A DNA stretch of 64,000 nucleotides from Thinopyrum elongatum (Eukaryota > Streptophyta > Magnoliopsida > Poales > Poaceae): contig CM022302.1 in the NCBI GenBank assembly GCA_011799875.1, positions 300,153,048-300,217,047 on the forward strand, written 5' to 3'. Of this stretch, positions 46,380 to 58,162 are shown in pieces. The notes below the pieces were generated by a model. That model was given only the letters and a program-made list of their open reading frames with translations. It was not told the DNA's origin and searched no databases. The translations under genes and the position numbers were made by a program. Each line of letters starts with the position of its first letter. Position 1 is the first letter of the stretch.

Positions 46380-46416
46380 TTAAAAGCCGTTTGTATAGCA
46401 CCTCGCTGTACCAGTG
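46380..46416 (-). repeat. Right terminus of the CACTA-like element
   Basis: Read inward it starts CACTGGTACAGCGAGGTGCT followed by 'atacaaacggc', a CACTA terminus type common in grasses. The next three bases outside are TAT. Confidence 0.65.
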
Positions 46417-47222
46417 TATATCGAGGGGGGAGGAGTCTGCGAGTATGAGGTCGATGAAAAGAGGGGCGGGAGTGTGCACGTGCGTGGAACCGTATTAGAT
46501 AGAGGAGGGCATGGACGATGAGAAGAGAATAGGGAAAGCGTGTGTTTGTGGTAGGCACACTTGGCTAGAGAGGTATATCGACCTGCCGGAAAGAAGGAGC
46601 CGGGGGGCCTACACACACCGTGGGTGAACGACCTAAAGAGAAATAACGAATGTGTGCGATGGAGGGGACGCTGAGGGAGGGTGAGAGGGGGGCAGGCGTG
46701 TGCATGCACGAGAGAAAGTTAGCGCTAGCTACAAAGAGAAGAGGATTGTGTGGGTGTAAAAGACGAACAGAGATCATAATTCATTATAAAAGTGGATTCG
46801 GATATTTGAAGAAGAGATCATAGTGTTTTAAACCGACGCATGGTGTGGTTATGAACATGTTATACTACATATAATATATATAACATTTATTTGAATTTGT
46901 GATAATGTGTGGCTTTTGCAGCTCAGGGCTAAATACTTGTCATAATGTAGGGGGCGGGGCACTATACTTTGTGTGATAAACACAGTGTACATATGAAACA
47001 TGTTTTAGATTATGAAGATCTAGCTAGTACTTATAATGTACTATTATTTGGAATAGACATCAAGTGTATTCAAAATTTTGAATTCGAGTTCATATAGTAC
47101 ACATAGTTCATATCTAACTCTATAGTAATCATGTGGTGTGTTGTTAAGATAATATACAGATGATGGTTTAACTTGGCAACAATCATGATTGTAGATTCTT
47201 ATTCAAAATAGAGAAACGGATT
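46417..47222. other. Purine-rich then AT-rich flank
   Basis: 46420-46800 has the same gagagaggg style as 20903-21882. 46800-47222 is AT-rich without a gene. Confidence 0.4.
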
Positions 47223-47932
47223 CAAATTTAGTTCGAATTGCAGCGGTAGTATATACATTTGGAATGCACTAAAATGTTCGTATGAGTAGGTACATGCATT
47301 ATACAAGTAACATAAAAAATTAATTGGAAATAACATGGATTCATAGTTTTGAATAGCATTTGTAAAGTAAAACGGGACAAGACTCTCCCTTTGTGTGGTG
47401 CGAATAGTTTTTGTTCTTGTTTTTTTCATCGAGTGAAGTGCGAATTGATTTGGTACGTATATTATTACCCGTTAGGCTTGTCCCGAAATTTCAACCCGCG
47501 CCTTGTTATCCCAAAATTTCAACCCGCGCCTTGTTATCCCGAAAATTCAGATATCGATTTTTCTCTTTGTGCTCCGAAAACTCGCGCCTTCACAACCCGC
47601 GCCTTGCTATCCCGAAATTACAACACGGCCGAAAACTCCCTCCAGCTGCCAAATCCCGACACGCAAAATCCCTCTTCTAACCATGAGCCGAAAGGGACGC
47701 TAGTTCAAATCGGTGGGGGTACTTTTGTAACACACCCTACATTTTGGACAAGCGCGCCCCTAAGTCATGGTACCCCCTCCCATCACCTCCTTTTAGCCAT
47801 TCGAAAACCCAGGCCGCCATAACCTCTTTGCACCAGCCGTTAAACCCAACCCTCCGCCGTCCGCCACCCTGCCGCTGCCAAGACGGAGCCTCTTCCCCGA
47901 CGACGCCGTCCACCGCAACAGCTCAACGTCCC
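47223..47932 (+). promoter_or_regulatory. 5' region of an exon-repeat gene (source of the duplicated segment)
   Basis: Three copies of CAACCCGCGCCTTGTTATCCC lie at 47492, 47520 and 47593, the third with one change, upstream of C-rich DNA that probably starts an exon (about 47860-47932). The whole 710 bp recurs at 53396-54105 with a few percent divergence. It looks like a promoter and first exon of a transposon gene. Confidence 0.5.
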
Positions 47933-49509
47933 TGATGTCGCTTGAAACTGCGTCGGTATTTCCCCAAAGAGGAAGGGGTGATGCAGCACAGCTATGATAG
48001 GTATTTCCCTTAGTTGTGATACCAAGGTATCAATCCTATAGGAGAACCAAGCAACACTATGTAAACGGTACCTGCACACAAAGAACAAACACTTGCAACC
48101 CGATGCGTAAGAGGGGTTGTCAATCCCTCCACGGTAAAAAGATAGATAAATTTATGGTAGATAGGATAAATAGCTCTCGATAAAACACAAATTAAAAGAT
48201 GCAAATAAAAAGTGCAGCAAGGTATTTTTGGGTTTTTGGAATAATAGATCTGAAAATAAAAGTGGCAAATAATAGATCGAAAAGCAAATATGATTAAGAA
48301 TAGACCCAGGGGGCGTAGATTTCACTAGTGGCTTCTCTCGAGAAATAGCGCACGGTGGGTAAACAAATTACTGTTGGGCAATTGATAGAAGATCAAATAA
48401 TTATGATGATATCCAAGGCAATGATCAATATATAGGCATCACGTCCAAGATTAGTAGACCGACTCCTGCCTGCATCTACTACTATTACTCCACACATCGA
48501 CCGCTATCCAGCATGCATCTAATGTATTAAGTTCATGGAGAAATGGAGTAATGCAATAAGAACGATGACATGATGTAGACGAGATCTATTCATGTAGGAA
48601 TAGCCCCCATCTTGTTATCCTTAATAGCAACGATACATGCATGTCTTGCTTCCCCTTCTGTCACTCAGAAAGAACACCACAAGATCAAACCCATCACAAA
48701 GCACCTCTTTCCATGGCAAGAAAAATTGATCTAATTGGCCTAACTAAACCAAAGATTCAAAGAAGAAATATGAGGCTATAAATAATCATGCATATAAGAG
48801 ATCAAAGAAGACTCAAATAATATTCATGGATAAAAGATCTAATCATAAACTCAAACTTCATCGGATCCCAACAAACACACCGCAAAAGTCATTACATGAA
48901 ATAGATCTCCAAGAGACCATTGTATTGAGAATCAAAAGAGAGAGAGGAAGCCATCTAGCTACTGCCTACGGACCGTAGGTCTATGGTGGACTACTCACGC
49001 ATAATCGGAGAGGCACCAATGAGGATTATGAACCCCTCCGTGATGGTGTTAGATTGGATCTCGTGGTTCTGGAACTTGCGGCGGCTGGAATTGTGTTTCG
49101 TTGACTCCCCTAGGGTTTCTAGAATATTTGGAAATTTATAGGGTGAAGAGGCGGTGCAGGAGGTCACCGTGGGGCCCACAACCCACCTGGGCGCGCCTGG
49201 GGTCCTGGGCGCGCCTTGATGGGTTGTGCCCCCCACGGGCCTCCCCCCAGGTGCTTTCTTGATCCCAAAGGTGTCTTCTGGTCCAAAAAAATCTCCAAAA
49301 AGTTTCACTGCGTTTCGACTCCGTTTGGTACTGATATTTTGTGAAGTAAAAAACAAGCAAAAAAACAGCAACTGGCACTGGGCACTATGTCAATAGGTTA
49401 GTCCCAAAAAATGATATGAAGTTGCTATAAAATGATGATAAAACATCCAAGTATGATAATATAACAGCATGGAACAATCAAAAATTATAGATACATTGGA
49501 GACGTATTA
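47933..49509 (-). mobile_element. Solo LTR, TSD GTCCC
   Basis: Plus-strand TGATGTCGCTTGAA to GACGTATTA (CA changed to TA). GTCCC occurs directly on both sides (47928-47932 and 49510-49514). No internal DNA remains. It belongs to the same LTR family as 51129-52779 and 52815-61121. Confidence 0.9.
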
Positions 49510-49514
49510 GTCCC

Positions 49515-49733
49515 TCATCCACTGCCCCGAATCAGGATTTGTCGTCAATCTCGCCGTCCTGTCGGTTCAGACGCCCCGTGCTCCACCTCCAAGGAGCTGC
49601 TCCGACGATTGCATCATCTATCGCGGCTGCTCCATCCCTACAAAGCCGCCATAACCTGCTTCACCGGAACCGCAGCATCCTCACCGACTCCTCGGACGAA
49701 GCTGAGGCCTACTCGGTGCCACCAAAGAGGTTG
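49515..49733 (+). pseudogene. Exon repeat 1 of the CACTA-associated gene
   Basis: After the solo LTR the exon continues in the frame ending HRNRSILTDSSDEAEAYSVP and a donor GAG|GTTGTAC. The end of this exon matches repeats 2 and 3 (S/D-rich, D-E-E, then P-K-R). It was interrupted by the solo LTR insertion. Family function unknown. A C-rich non-homologous stretch with alanine/serine frames follows to 50110. Confidence 0.5.
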
Positions 49734-50394
49734 TACACTCATCGCATCGCACCTTCTCCTTAACTTGACCTCCCGGCGCCACCGGTGCTCAATCCCGCTC
49801 CTCCATGGCGCAGCTACCTCGTAGTCGGTGCCACCGGCAACATCTCCACGGCGGCTCTCCCCCAGTGCGAGGCTCCCTCGGCGGCGGCATCCATACCAGT
49901 CGGAGCTGCTACTGCTGCTCCGGCTCTTGCTCGCTCGTGCTGCTTCTCTGCTCCTCCCCTCTCTCATGCTGCTGCTTTGCTCTGGCTCTCGCTCGGGCTG
50001 CTGATACTGGTACATGGGCTGCTGCAGCTACACGAGCTGCTTCTCTGGCTCTAGTTCGCGCTGCTGCTCCAGGCGCTGCTGCTCCGGCTGCTATCTGCTA
50101 CTGTGTTCCCTGTCGATCGTCTGCTGATTTAGATCATTGTTTCTCTACTACTAGTGCTCGAGCGGCCTAAACTATATGTGAAGTGCCTCTCTGCTACCAG
50201 TGCATTCAGTTTCGACAGTAACATTCAGATTCCACAGTAAATTTTAGTATTGACAGTTAAGTTCAGAGTCATCTGTTGTAGTCAGCTGTTTTTTGATGAT
50301 GTAAATTTTACATCTACCACTTTTTGGTAATGTATTTTACATCATCTATTGGAGTTGTTATTATAATCCCACTTGAGGTTAACGATGTCTATCT

Positions 50395-50598
50395 TGTACT
50401 GCTTCAGCCTCGACGTCTTACGGCTCACTGGAGCTGTTCCAATGACGGAACCATCCATCACAGCAGAGCAGTACCCTGGACGCCGTCTACACACGCCTCA
50501 GATCTTCCTCCACACCTCCGACCTCCACCTCTGCCGCAACTTCTTCAGCGACCAACCCAATGATGCTGAGGTCGACACGGCTACGCCAAAGAGGTTGT
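50395..50598 (+). pseudogene. Exon repeat 2 of the CACTA-associated gene
   Basis: The frame VPMTEPSITAEQYPGRRLH ... NDAEVDTATPKRLYT resembles the third repeat (APLTEAS, RLSPPQI, HRNC, DEPEEY) and shares its donor position (GAG|GTTGTAC). Confidence 0.5.
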
Positions 50599-50644
50599 AC
50601 ACTTGTCGCATCACTTATTACTCTACATTCATGTCGATCCAATA

Positions 50645-51037
50645 GGGCTATTTTGGTTCAAAGGAAAAAGTGAAGGAAAAACATAGCAATAGGAAATTTT
50701 CCTATGGTACTCTACTATACAATTATTCATGCATTTGGTTGAAAGGAATGGAGCAAAACATCCACCTGGACCTACTTTTCAAAATCGTATGCATGAAAAC
50801 AAGACTAAATGCATTAGTGGCAGAATAATATTCCAACTGTACACACTTTCATATGGTTTCACTTTAATTTGGCCATGTTTCTTTGCATTCCTCTGCTCTT
50901 CCAATTCATGTGAACCAAACACCCAAGTTTACAGAAGTCCTGTGTTACAAATGCTCTGTTTCCCACATGCATTCCTATCCTATTCCGGTGTTTTTCCTAT
51001 ACCTGCATTTTTAGAATCCTGCAAGCCAAAGGAGCCC
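50645..51037. mobile_element. Tourist/Harbinger-like MITE
   Basis: Left terminus GGGCTATTTTGGTTCAAAGG; right terminus read inward GGGCTCCTTTGGCTTGCAGG. 393 bp, no coding. Flanking trinucleotides are ATA and TTA, close to a TWA target site but not identical. Confidence 0.6.
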
Positions 51038-51123
51038 TTACAGAATTACTTCAGTTACAGATAGGTGTCGAAGAAAACTTTGTGTGGTTTGTCCTCCTCC
51101 TGCCGCGACGTCGTCCACCTCAC

Positions 51124-51128
51124 CCGAG
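51124..51128. repeat. Left target-site duplication of the solo LTR
   Basis: CCGAG, repeated at 52780-52784 on the other side. Confidence 0.9.
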
Positions 51129-51417
51129 TGATACGTCTCCAACGTATCTATAATTTTTGCTTGTTCCATGCTGTTATATTATCATTCTTTGATGTTTTGC
51201 AATCATTTTATAGCAACTTTTTATCATTTTTTTGGACTAACCTATTGACATAGTGCCCAGTGCTAGTTGCTATTTTTTGTTTGTTTTTTACTTCGCAGAA
51301 AATCAATACCAAATGGAGTCCAAACGCAGCGAAACTTTTTGGAGATTTTTTCTGGACCAGAAGGAACAACTTGGGCCAAAGAACTACCAGAGGGGTGCCC
51401 CGAGAGGGGCACAACCC

Positions 51418-51541
51418 ACCTGGGCGCACCTGGGGGCCCAGGCGCGCCTGGGGGCCCAGGCGCGCCCTGGTGGGTTGTGCCACCCAGGCGCGCCCTGGTG
51501 GGTTGTGCCGCCCAGGCGCGCCCTGGTGGGTTGTGCCCACC
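51418..51541 (+). repeat. Tandem GGCGCGCC units upstream of the LTR TATA box
   Basis: About four to five units built on CCAGGCGCGCCCTGGTGGG and its relatives. The related LTR at 55370 has one such unit, so this copy has expanded. Confidence 0.8.
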
Positions 51542-51570
51542 TCGGTGGCCTCCTGCACCGCCTCTTTGCT

Positions 51571-51578
51571 CTATAAAT
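51571..51578 (+). promoter_or_regulatory. TATA box of the solo LTR
   Basis: CTATAAAT, about 30 bp upstream of the C-rich start of the transcribed part, conserved in all copies of this LTR ('ggatttatagg' on the opposite strand). Confidence 0.65.
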
Positions 51579-52784
51579 ACCCCAATATTCCAAAAACCCT
51601 AGGGGAGTCGACGAAACACAATTCCAGCCATCGCAAGTTCCAGAAACACCAGATCCAATCTAGACACCATCACGGAGGGGTTTATCATCCTCATTGGTGC
51701 CTCTCCGATGATGCGTGAGTAGTTCATTGTAGACCTACGGGTCCGTAGTTAGTACCTAGATGGCTTCCTCTCTCTCTCTTTTCATTCTCAATACAATGGT
51801 CTCTTGGAGATCTATTTGATGTAACTCTTTTTGCGGTGTGTTTGTTGGGATCCGATGAACTTTGAGTTTATGATCATATCTATTTTATCCAAGAAAGTTA
51901 TTTGAGTTTTGATCTCTTATATGCATGATTGCTTATAGCCTCGTATTTGTTATTCGAATCTTTGGTTTAGTTAGGCCGACTAGATTGATTTTTCTTGCCA
52001 TGGGAAGAGGTGCTTTGTGATGGGATCGATCTTACGGTGCTCAATCCCAGTGACAGAAGGGGACATGACACTTATGTATCGTTCCTATTAAGGATAACAA
52101 GATGGGGTATATTCCTGCATGAATAGATCTTGTCTACATCATGTGATTGATCTTATTGCATTACTCTGTTTCTCCATGAACTTAATACACTAGATGCATG
52201 TTGGATAGCGGTCGATGTGTGGAGTAATAGTAGTAGATGCAGGCAGGAGTCAGTCTACTAATCTTGGACGTGATGCCTATATAATGATCATTGCCTGGAT
52301 ATCATAATGATTATTTGAAGTTCTATCAATTGCCCAACAGTAATTTGTTTACCCACCGTATGCTATTTTTCTCGAGAGAAGCCACTAGTGAAATCTACGG
52401 CCCCCGGGTCTATTCTTCATCATATTTGCTTTTCGATCTATTATTTGCCACTTTTATTTTCAGATCTATTATTCCAAAAACCCAAAAATACCTTGCTGCA
52501 GTTTTTTATTATTTATTTTATTTCGTGTTTTATCGAGATCTATTTATCCAATCTACCACAAATTTATCTATCTTTTTACCATTGAGTGATTGACAACCCC
52601 TCTTATGCGTCGGGTTGCAAGTATTTGTTCTTTGTGTGCAGGTACTGTTTACATAGTGTTGCTTGGTTCTCCTACTGGATTGATACCTTGGTTTCATAAC
52701 TGAGGGAAATACCTACCGTAGTTGTGCTGCATCATCCCTTCCTCTTTGGGGAAATACCGACGTAGTTCAAGCGACATCACCGAG

Positions 52785-52814
52785 CTGCTCCATTGACAGA
52801 AGCATCCACCATAC
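52785..52814 (+). pseudogene. 30-bp exon fragment between two insertions
   Basis: The short piece between the CCGAG and CATAC target sites continues the exon at 51100-51128 and connects in frame to 61127 onward once each insertion and one TSD are ignored. It is part of exon repeat 3. Confidence 0.65.
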
Positions 52815-53397
52815 TGATGTCGCTTGAACTACGTCGGTATTTCCCCAAAGAGGAAGGGATGATGCAGCACAGCTACGGTAGGTATTTCACTCAGTTGTGA
52901 AATCAAGGTATCAATCTAGTAGGAGAACCAAACAACACTATGTAAACGGTACCTGCACGCAAAGAACAAATACTTGCAACCCGACACGTATAAGGGTTTG
53001 TCAATCCCTTCTTCGCGTAACGGCGCTAGAAATTGTCAAGTTGACGGGATAAAATTGTGATACATTGGATAAATAGATCTCGATAAAACATGAAATAAAA
53101 GATGCAAATAAAAAGTGCAGCAAGGTATTTTTGGGTTTTTGAAATAATAGATCTGAAAATAAAAGTGGCAAATAATAGATCGGAAAGCAAATATGATGAA
53201 GAATAGACCCGGGGGCAGTAGAATTCACTAGTGGCTTCTCTCAAGATATAGCACACGGTGGGTAAACAAATTCCTGTTGGGAAATTGATAGAAGATCGCA
53301 TAATTATGATGATATGCAAGGCAATGATCAATATATAGGCATCACGTCCAAGATTAGTAGACCGACTCCTGCCTGCATCTACTACTATTGCTCCACA
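52815..53397 (-). repeat. First 583 bp of the 3' LTR
   Basis: It matches the 5' LTR (shared 'cttcttcg(c/g)gtaacgg' and 'caagttgacgggataaaa') rather than the copy at 54106. It stops at CTCCACA. Confidence 0.88.
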
Positions 53398-54667
53398 AAT
53401 TTAGTTCGAATTGCAGCAGTAGTATATACATTTGGAATGCACTAAAATGTTCGTATGAGTAGGTACATGCATTATACAAGTAGCATAAAAAATTAATTGG
53501 ACATAACATGGATTCATAGTTTTGAATAGCATTTGTAAAGTAAAACGGGACAAGACTCTCCCTTTGTGTGGTGCGAATAGTTTTTGTTCTTGTTTTTTTC
53601 ATCGAGTGAAGTGCGAATTGATTTGGTACGTACATTATTACCCATTAGGCTTGTCCCGAAATTTCAACCCGCGCCTTGTTATCCCAAAATTTCAACCCGT
53701 GCCTTGTTATCTCGAAAATTCAGATATCGCTTTGTCTCTTTGTGCTCCGAAAACTCGCGCCTTCACAACCCGCGCCTTGCTATCCCGAAATTACAACGCG
53801 CCCAAAAACTCCCTCCAGCTTCCAAATCCCGACACGCAAAATCCCCCTTCTAACCATGAGCCGAAACGGACGCTAGTTCAAATTGGTGGGGGTACTTTCA
53901 TAACACACCCTACATTTTGGACAAGCGCGCCCCTAAGTCATGGTCCCCCCTCCCATCACCTGATTTTAGCCATTCGAAAACCCAGGCCGCCATAACCCCT
54001 CTGCTCCAGCCGTGAAACCCAACCCTCCGCCGTCCGCCACCCTGCCGCTGCCAAGCCGGAGCCTCTTCCCTGACGATGTCGTCCACCGCAACAGCTCAAC
54101 GTCCCTGATGTCGCTTGAAACTGTGTCGATATTTTCCCAAAGAGGAAGGGATGATGCAGCACAGCTATGGTAGGTATTTCCCTCAGTTGTGATACCAAGG
54201 TATCAATCCAATACGAGAACCAAGCAACACTATGTAAACGGTACCTGCACACAAAGAACAAACACTTGCAACCCGATGCGTAAGAGGGGTTGTCAATCCC
54301 TCCACGGTAAAAAGATAGATAAATTTGTGGTAGATAGGATAAATAGCTCTCGATAAAATGCAAAATAAAAGATGCAAATAAAAAGTGCAGCAAGGTATTT
54401 TTGGGTTTTTGGAATAATAGATCTGAAAATAAAAGTGGCAAATAATAGATCGAAAAGCAAATATGATAAAGAATAGACCCAGGGGGCGTAGATTTCACTA
54501 GTGGCTTCTCTCGAGAAATAGCGCACGGTGGGTAAACAAATTACTGTTGGGCAATTGATAGAAGATCAAATAATTATGATGATATCCAAGGCAATAATCA
54601 ATATATAGGCATCACGTCCAAGATTAGTAGACCGACTCCTGCCTGCATCTACTACTATTACTCCACA
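53396..54667. repeat. ~1.27-kb copy of the 47223-48497 locus inserted in the 3' LTR
   Basis: 53396-54105 equals 47223-47932 in length and order, including the GTCCC before the LTR start. 54106 to about 54667 carries the diagnostic differences of the solo LTR at 47933 ('gatgcgtaagaggggttg', 'ccctccacggtaaaaagatag', 'gagaaatagcgcacgg'). Beyond, the sequence again matches the element's own 5' LTR ('catacgtgtcttgctgcc'). The left junction shows a 2-bp CA overlap. Confidence 0.85.
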
Positions 54668-55674
54668 CATCGACCGCTATCCAGCATGCATCTAGTGTAT
54701 GAAGTTCATGGAGAAATGGAGTAATGCAATAAGAACGATTACATGATGTAGACGAGATCTATTCATGTAGGAATAGCCCCCATCTTGGTATCCTTAATAG
54801 CAACGATACATACGTGTCTTGCTGCCTCTTCTGTCACTGGGAAAGAACACCGCACGATCGAACCCATCACAAAGAACCTCTTCCCATGGCAAGAAAAATT
54901 GATCTAGTTGGCCTAACTAAACCAAAGATTCAAAGAATAAATACGAGGCTATAAATAATCATGCATACAAGAGATCAAAGAAGACTCAAATAATATTCAT
55001 GGATAAAAGATCTGATCATAAACTCAAACTTCATCGGATCCCAACAAACACTCCGCAAAAGAGTTACATCAAATAGATCTCCAAGAGACCATTGTATTGA
55101 GAATCAAAAGAGAGAGAGGAAGCCATCTAGCTACTTCCTACGAACCCATAGGTCTATGATGAACTACTCACGCATCATCGAAGAGGCACCAATGAGAATG
55201 ATGAACCCCTCCGTGAAGGAGTTTAGATTGGATCTCATGGTTCTGGAACTTGTAGCGGCTGGAATTGTGTTTCGTCGACTCCCCAAGGGTTTCTGGAATA
55301 TTTGGGGATTTATAGGGTGAAGAGGCGGTGCGGGAGGCCACCGAGGTGGGCACAACCAGCCTGGGCCCCCAGGCGCGCCCTGGTGGGTTGTGCTCCCCTC
55401 GGATCCCCCCTCTAGTAATTCTTTGGCCCAACAGGTGTCTTCTGGTCCAGAAAAATTCTCCAAAAAGTTTCACTATGTTTGGACTCCGTTTGGTATTTAT
55501 TTTCTGTGAAGTAAAAAACAAGCAAAAAAGCAGCAACTGGCACTGGGTACTATGTCAATAGGTTAGTCCCAAAAAATGACATAAAGTTGCAACAAAATGT
55601 TTGTAAAACATCCAAGAATGATAATATAATAGCATGGAACAAGCAAAAAATATAGATATGTTGGAGACGTATCA
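54668..55674 (-). repeat. Remaining part of the 3' LTR
   Basis: Continues from LTR position about 584 to the end, GACGTATCA. The exact switch lies between about 54560 and 54800, where the LTR types are identical for long stretches. Confidence 0.8.
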
Positions 55675-58160
55675 GAATCCCCAAGCTTAATTCCTACTCG
55701 TCCTAGAGTAGGTAAATGAAAAAAACAGAATTTTTTATGTGAAATGCTGACTAAGATGTTCTTTACATATTCTTTTTCTTTTGTAGCATGGACATTTGGA
55801 CTTTTATATGTTTCAAAGCAATAGTCTTGTTTTGACATGAAGATTTTAATACTCAAGCATATCTATAAGCAACCATGTCTTTCAAAATATCAACACTAAA
55901 GCAAGTTATCCCTAGCCCATCATGCTCAATCATTGATCCATTCATGAAACACACTCGCATATTGGCTACACCCAATGCTCAAGTATGATCATAGTGCCCC
56001 TTAGTTGGTGCTTTATAAGAGAAGATGGAGACTCAAATAAAAATAAAAATTGCATAAAGTAAATAGAAAGGCCCTTCGCAGAGGGAAGTAGGGATTTGTA
56101 GAGGTGCCAGAGCTCAAAACTTAAATTGAGAGATAAAAATTTTGAGAGGCATACTTTTCCCGTCAATGAAAACGACCGAGTAATTCCAAACACTTTCCAT
56201 GCTAGATATATCATAGGCGGCTCCCAAACAGAAAATAAAGTTTATTCCTTTTTCCACCATTTTTTCACATTCCACGGCTAGCCGTATCCACGGGTACCGT
56301 CCATACCAACACTTTCCAAGGAATTTATTATTTGAAAACATAAAGTAAATTTCTTTTTTCCTTTCGGGACTGGGCATCCCTATTACCGCCGTACTCTCGT
56401 GCAATGACAAGTGAATAAACACTCATCTCGAGAATAACACATCTAGCATGGAAAATATTGGCCACCCCATGCCGTTTCATGAGCGGTACGAGCACACAAA
56501 AAGGAATTTTATTTTGAAAATTAGAGATCGCACATACAAATTTTCTTAGAACGGCACGGGAATGCCGCATATAGGTAGGTATGGTGGACTCATGTGGCAA
56601 AACTGGGTTTAAGGATTTTGGATGCACAAGAAGTATTTCTACTTAGTACAAGTGGAGGCTAGAAAATAGATTAAGAAGCAACCAACCAAGAAATGAAAAA
56701 TCACATAAGCGAGCATTAAGCATAACTAACACCGAATAATGCACCATGAGTAGGATGTAATTCCATTGCATAACTATTTACTTTCGTGCTTGCATAGGGA
56801 ATCACAAACCTTAACACCAATATTCTTACTAAAGCATAATTACTCGCCAACATGACTCACATACCACTATCATCATATCGCAAAACTATTACAAAGAATC
56901 AAGTTTATTTTGTCCAATGATCTTCATGAAAGTTTTTATTATATCCCTCTTGAATATCTATCACTTTGGGACTAATTTCATATGTTGCTTTTGACAGCTC
57001 AAACAAATTTAAGTGAAGAACATGAGCATAAAAATTTTCATCTCTCAAAATAATGTAAGTGAAGCATGAGAGAATTTCTTCAAAAATTTACTAACTCTCA
57101 AATAAATCTAAGTGAAGCATGAGAGCATTTCTTCAAAAATATTAAATCACACCGTGCTCAAAAAGATATAAGTGAAGCACTAGAGCAATTCCATAGCTCA
57201 AAAAAAATTAAGTGAAGCATAGAGAGCAATTCTAACAAATCATAGCATAATTTTGGCTCTCTCAAATAGGTGTGTCCAGCAAGGATAAATGACACAAACT
57301 AAAAAAGCAAAACAAGCAAAGACTCATATAATACAAGACGCTCCAAGCAAAACTCATGATATGTGACGAATAAAAATATAGCTCCAAGTAAATTACCGAT
57401 GGTCGTTAGAAGAAAGAGGGGATGCCTTCCGGGGCATCCCAAAGCCTAGTTGCTTGTTTCTCTTTGGATAATAACTTGGGGTGCCATGGGTAATCCCCAA
57501 GCTTAGGCTCTTCTTACTCCTTATTCCTTCATCCATCGTGATCTCACCCAAAACTTGAAAACTTCAATCACACAAAACTCAACAAAACCTTCGTGAGATC
57601 CGTTAGTATAAGAAAGCAAATCACCACTCTAAGTACTGTTGCAAACCCATTCATATTTTATTTTTGCATTATATCTACTGTATTCTAACTTTACCATGGC
57701 TCATACCCCCCGATACAACCCATAGATTCATCAAAATAAGCACACAATGCAAAGAAAACAGAATCTATCAAAAACAGAACAGTCTGTAGTAATCTGAAAA
57801 CTTTGTATACTTCTGTAACTCCAAAAATTCGGAACAATTAGGACAACGTAGGAAATTTGTATATAAATCTTGTTTAAAAAATTCAGAATTTTTCGTTGCT
57901 TATTTAAATCTAAACAATTATGTTACTGGAAGCAAAAGTTTCTGTTTTTCAACAAGATCAAATCAACTATCACCCAACATAATCCCAAAGGCTTTACTTG
58001 GCACAAACGCTAATTAAAACATAAAAACACAATCATAACAGTAGCATAATTGTGCAAACACTCAAGAACAGAAATAAAAAGGCAAAAATAAAATTTATTT
58101 GTTGGGTTGCCTTCCAACAAGCGCTATCGTTTTATGCCCCTAGCTAGGCATAATGCATAG
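55675..58160 (-). other. 3' noncoding region of the non-autonomous element
   Basis: AT-rich without a product. A polypurine tract TAAGCTTGGGGATT (minus strand) at 55676-55689 adjoins the LTR; the same 14-mer recurs at 57492-57505, near a 7-bp hairpin at 57420-57439 (GGATGCC...GGCATCC). Blocks at 56070-56085 and 56573-56630 match the other Athila-like element. Confidence 0.6.
57000..57235. repeat. Degenerate ~60-bp tandem repeat, four copies
   Basis: Units contain TAAGTGAAGCATGAGAGCA and 'ctcaaa(t/a)aa'. It lies in the noncoding region and has no product. Confidence 0.65.
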
Positions 58161-58162
58161 AT

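Larger units (their letters stand above)
21883..46416. mobile_element. Gene-carrying CACTA-like transposon, interrupted by a Tat Gypsy element
   Basis: The left end starts CACTACTGCTGG; the right end, read inward on the minus strand, starts CACTGGTACAGCG. Both are followed within 25 bp by a shared TGCTA. The flanking trinucleotides are both TAT (21880-21882 and 46417-46419), matching the 3-bp TSD of CACTA elements. Inside each end are dense 'tgtgtgcgatg'/'cgtttgcgatg' arrays typical of subterminal repeats. Without the nested 13.7-kb retrotransposon the element is about 10.8 kb. No transposase is recognisable; instead it carries an exonuclease gene, three alanine-rich genes, a B3-like gene and tandem arrays. 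The TIR match is weak beyond CACT, so two adjacent CACTA elements sharing these repeats is an alternative. Confidence 0.55.
51129..52779 (+). mobile_element. Solo LTR, plus orientation, TSD CCGAG
   Basis: TGATACGTCTCC to AAGCGACATCA, 1651 bp, same family as the two other LTRs but opposite orientation. Five-base TSDs are perfect. A TATA box at 51571-51578 (CTATAAAT) is preceded by an expanded array of GGCGCGCC units. Confidence 0.92.

Noticed and set aside
49805..50170. Alanine/serine/cysteine-rich frames
   Set aside because: Derived from imperfect GCTGCT-type trinucleotide repeats; open in several frames, with no family similarity.
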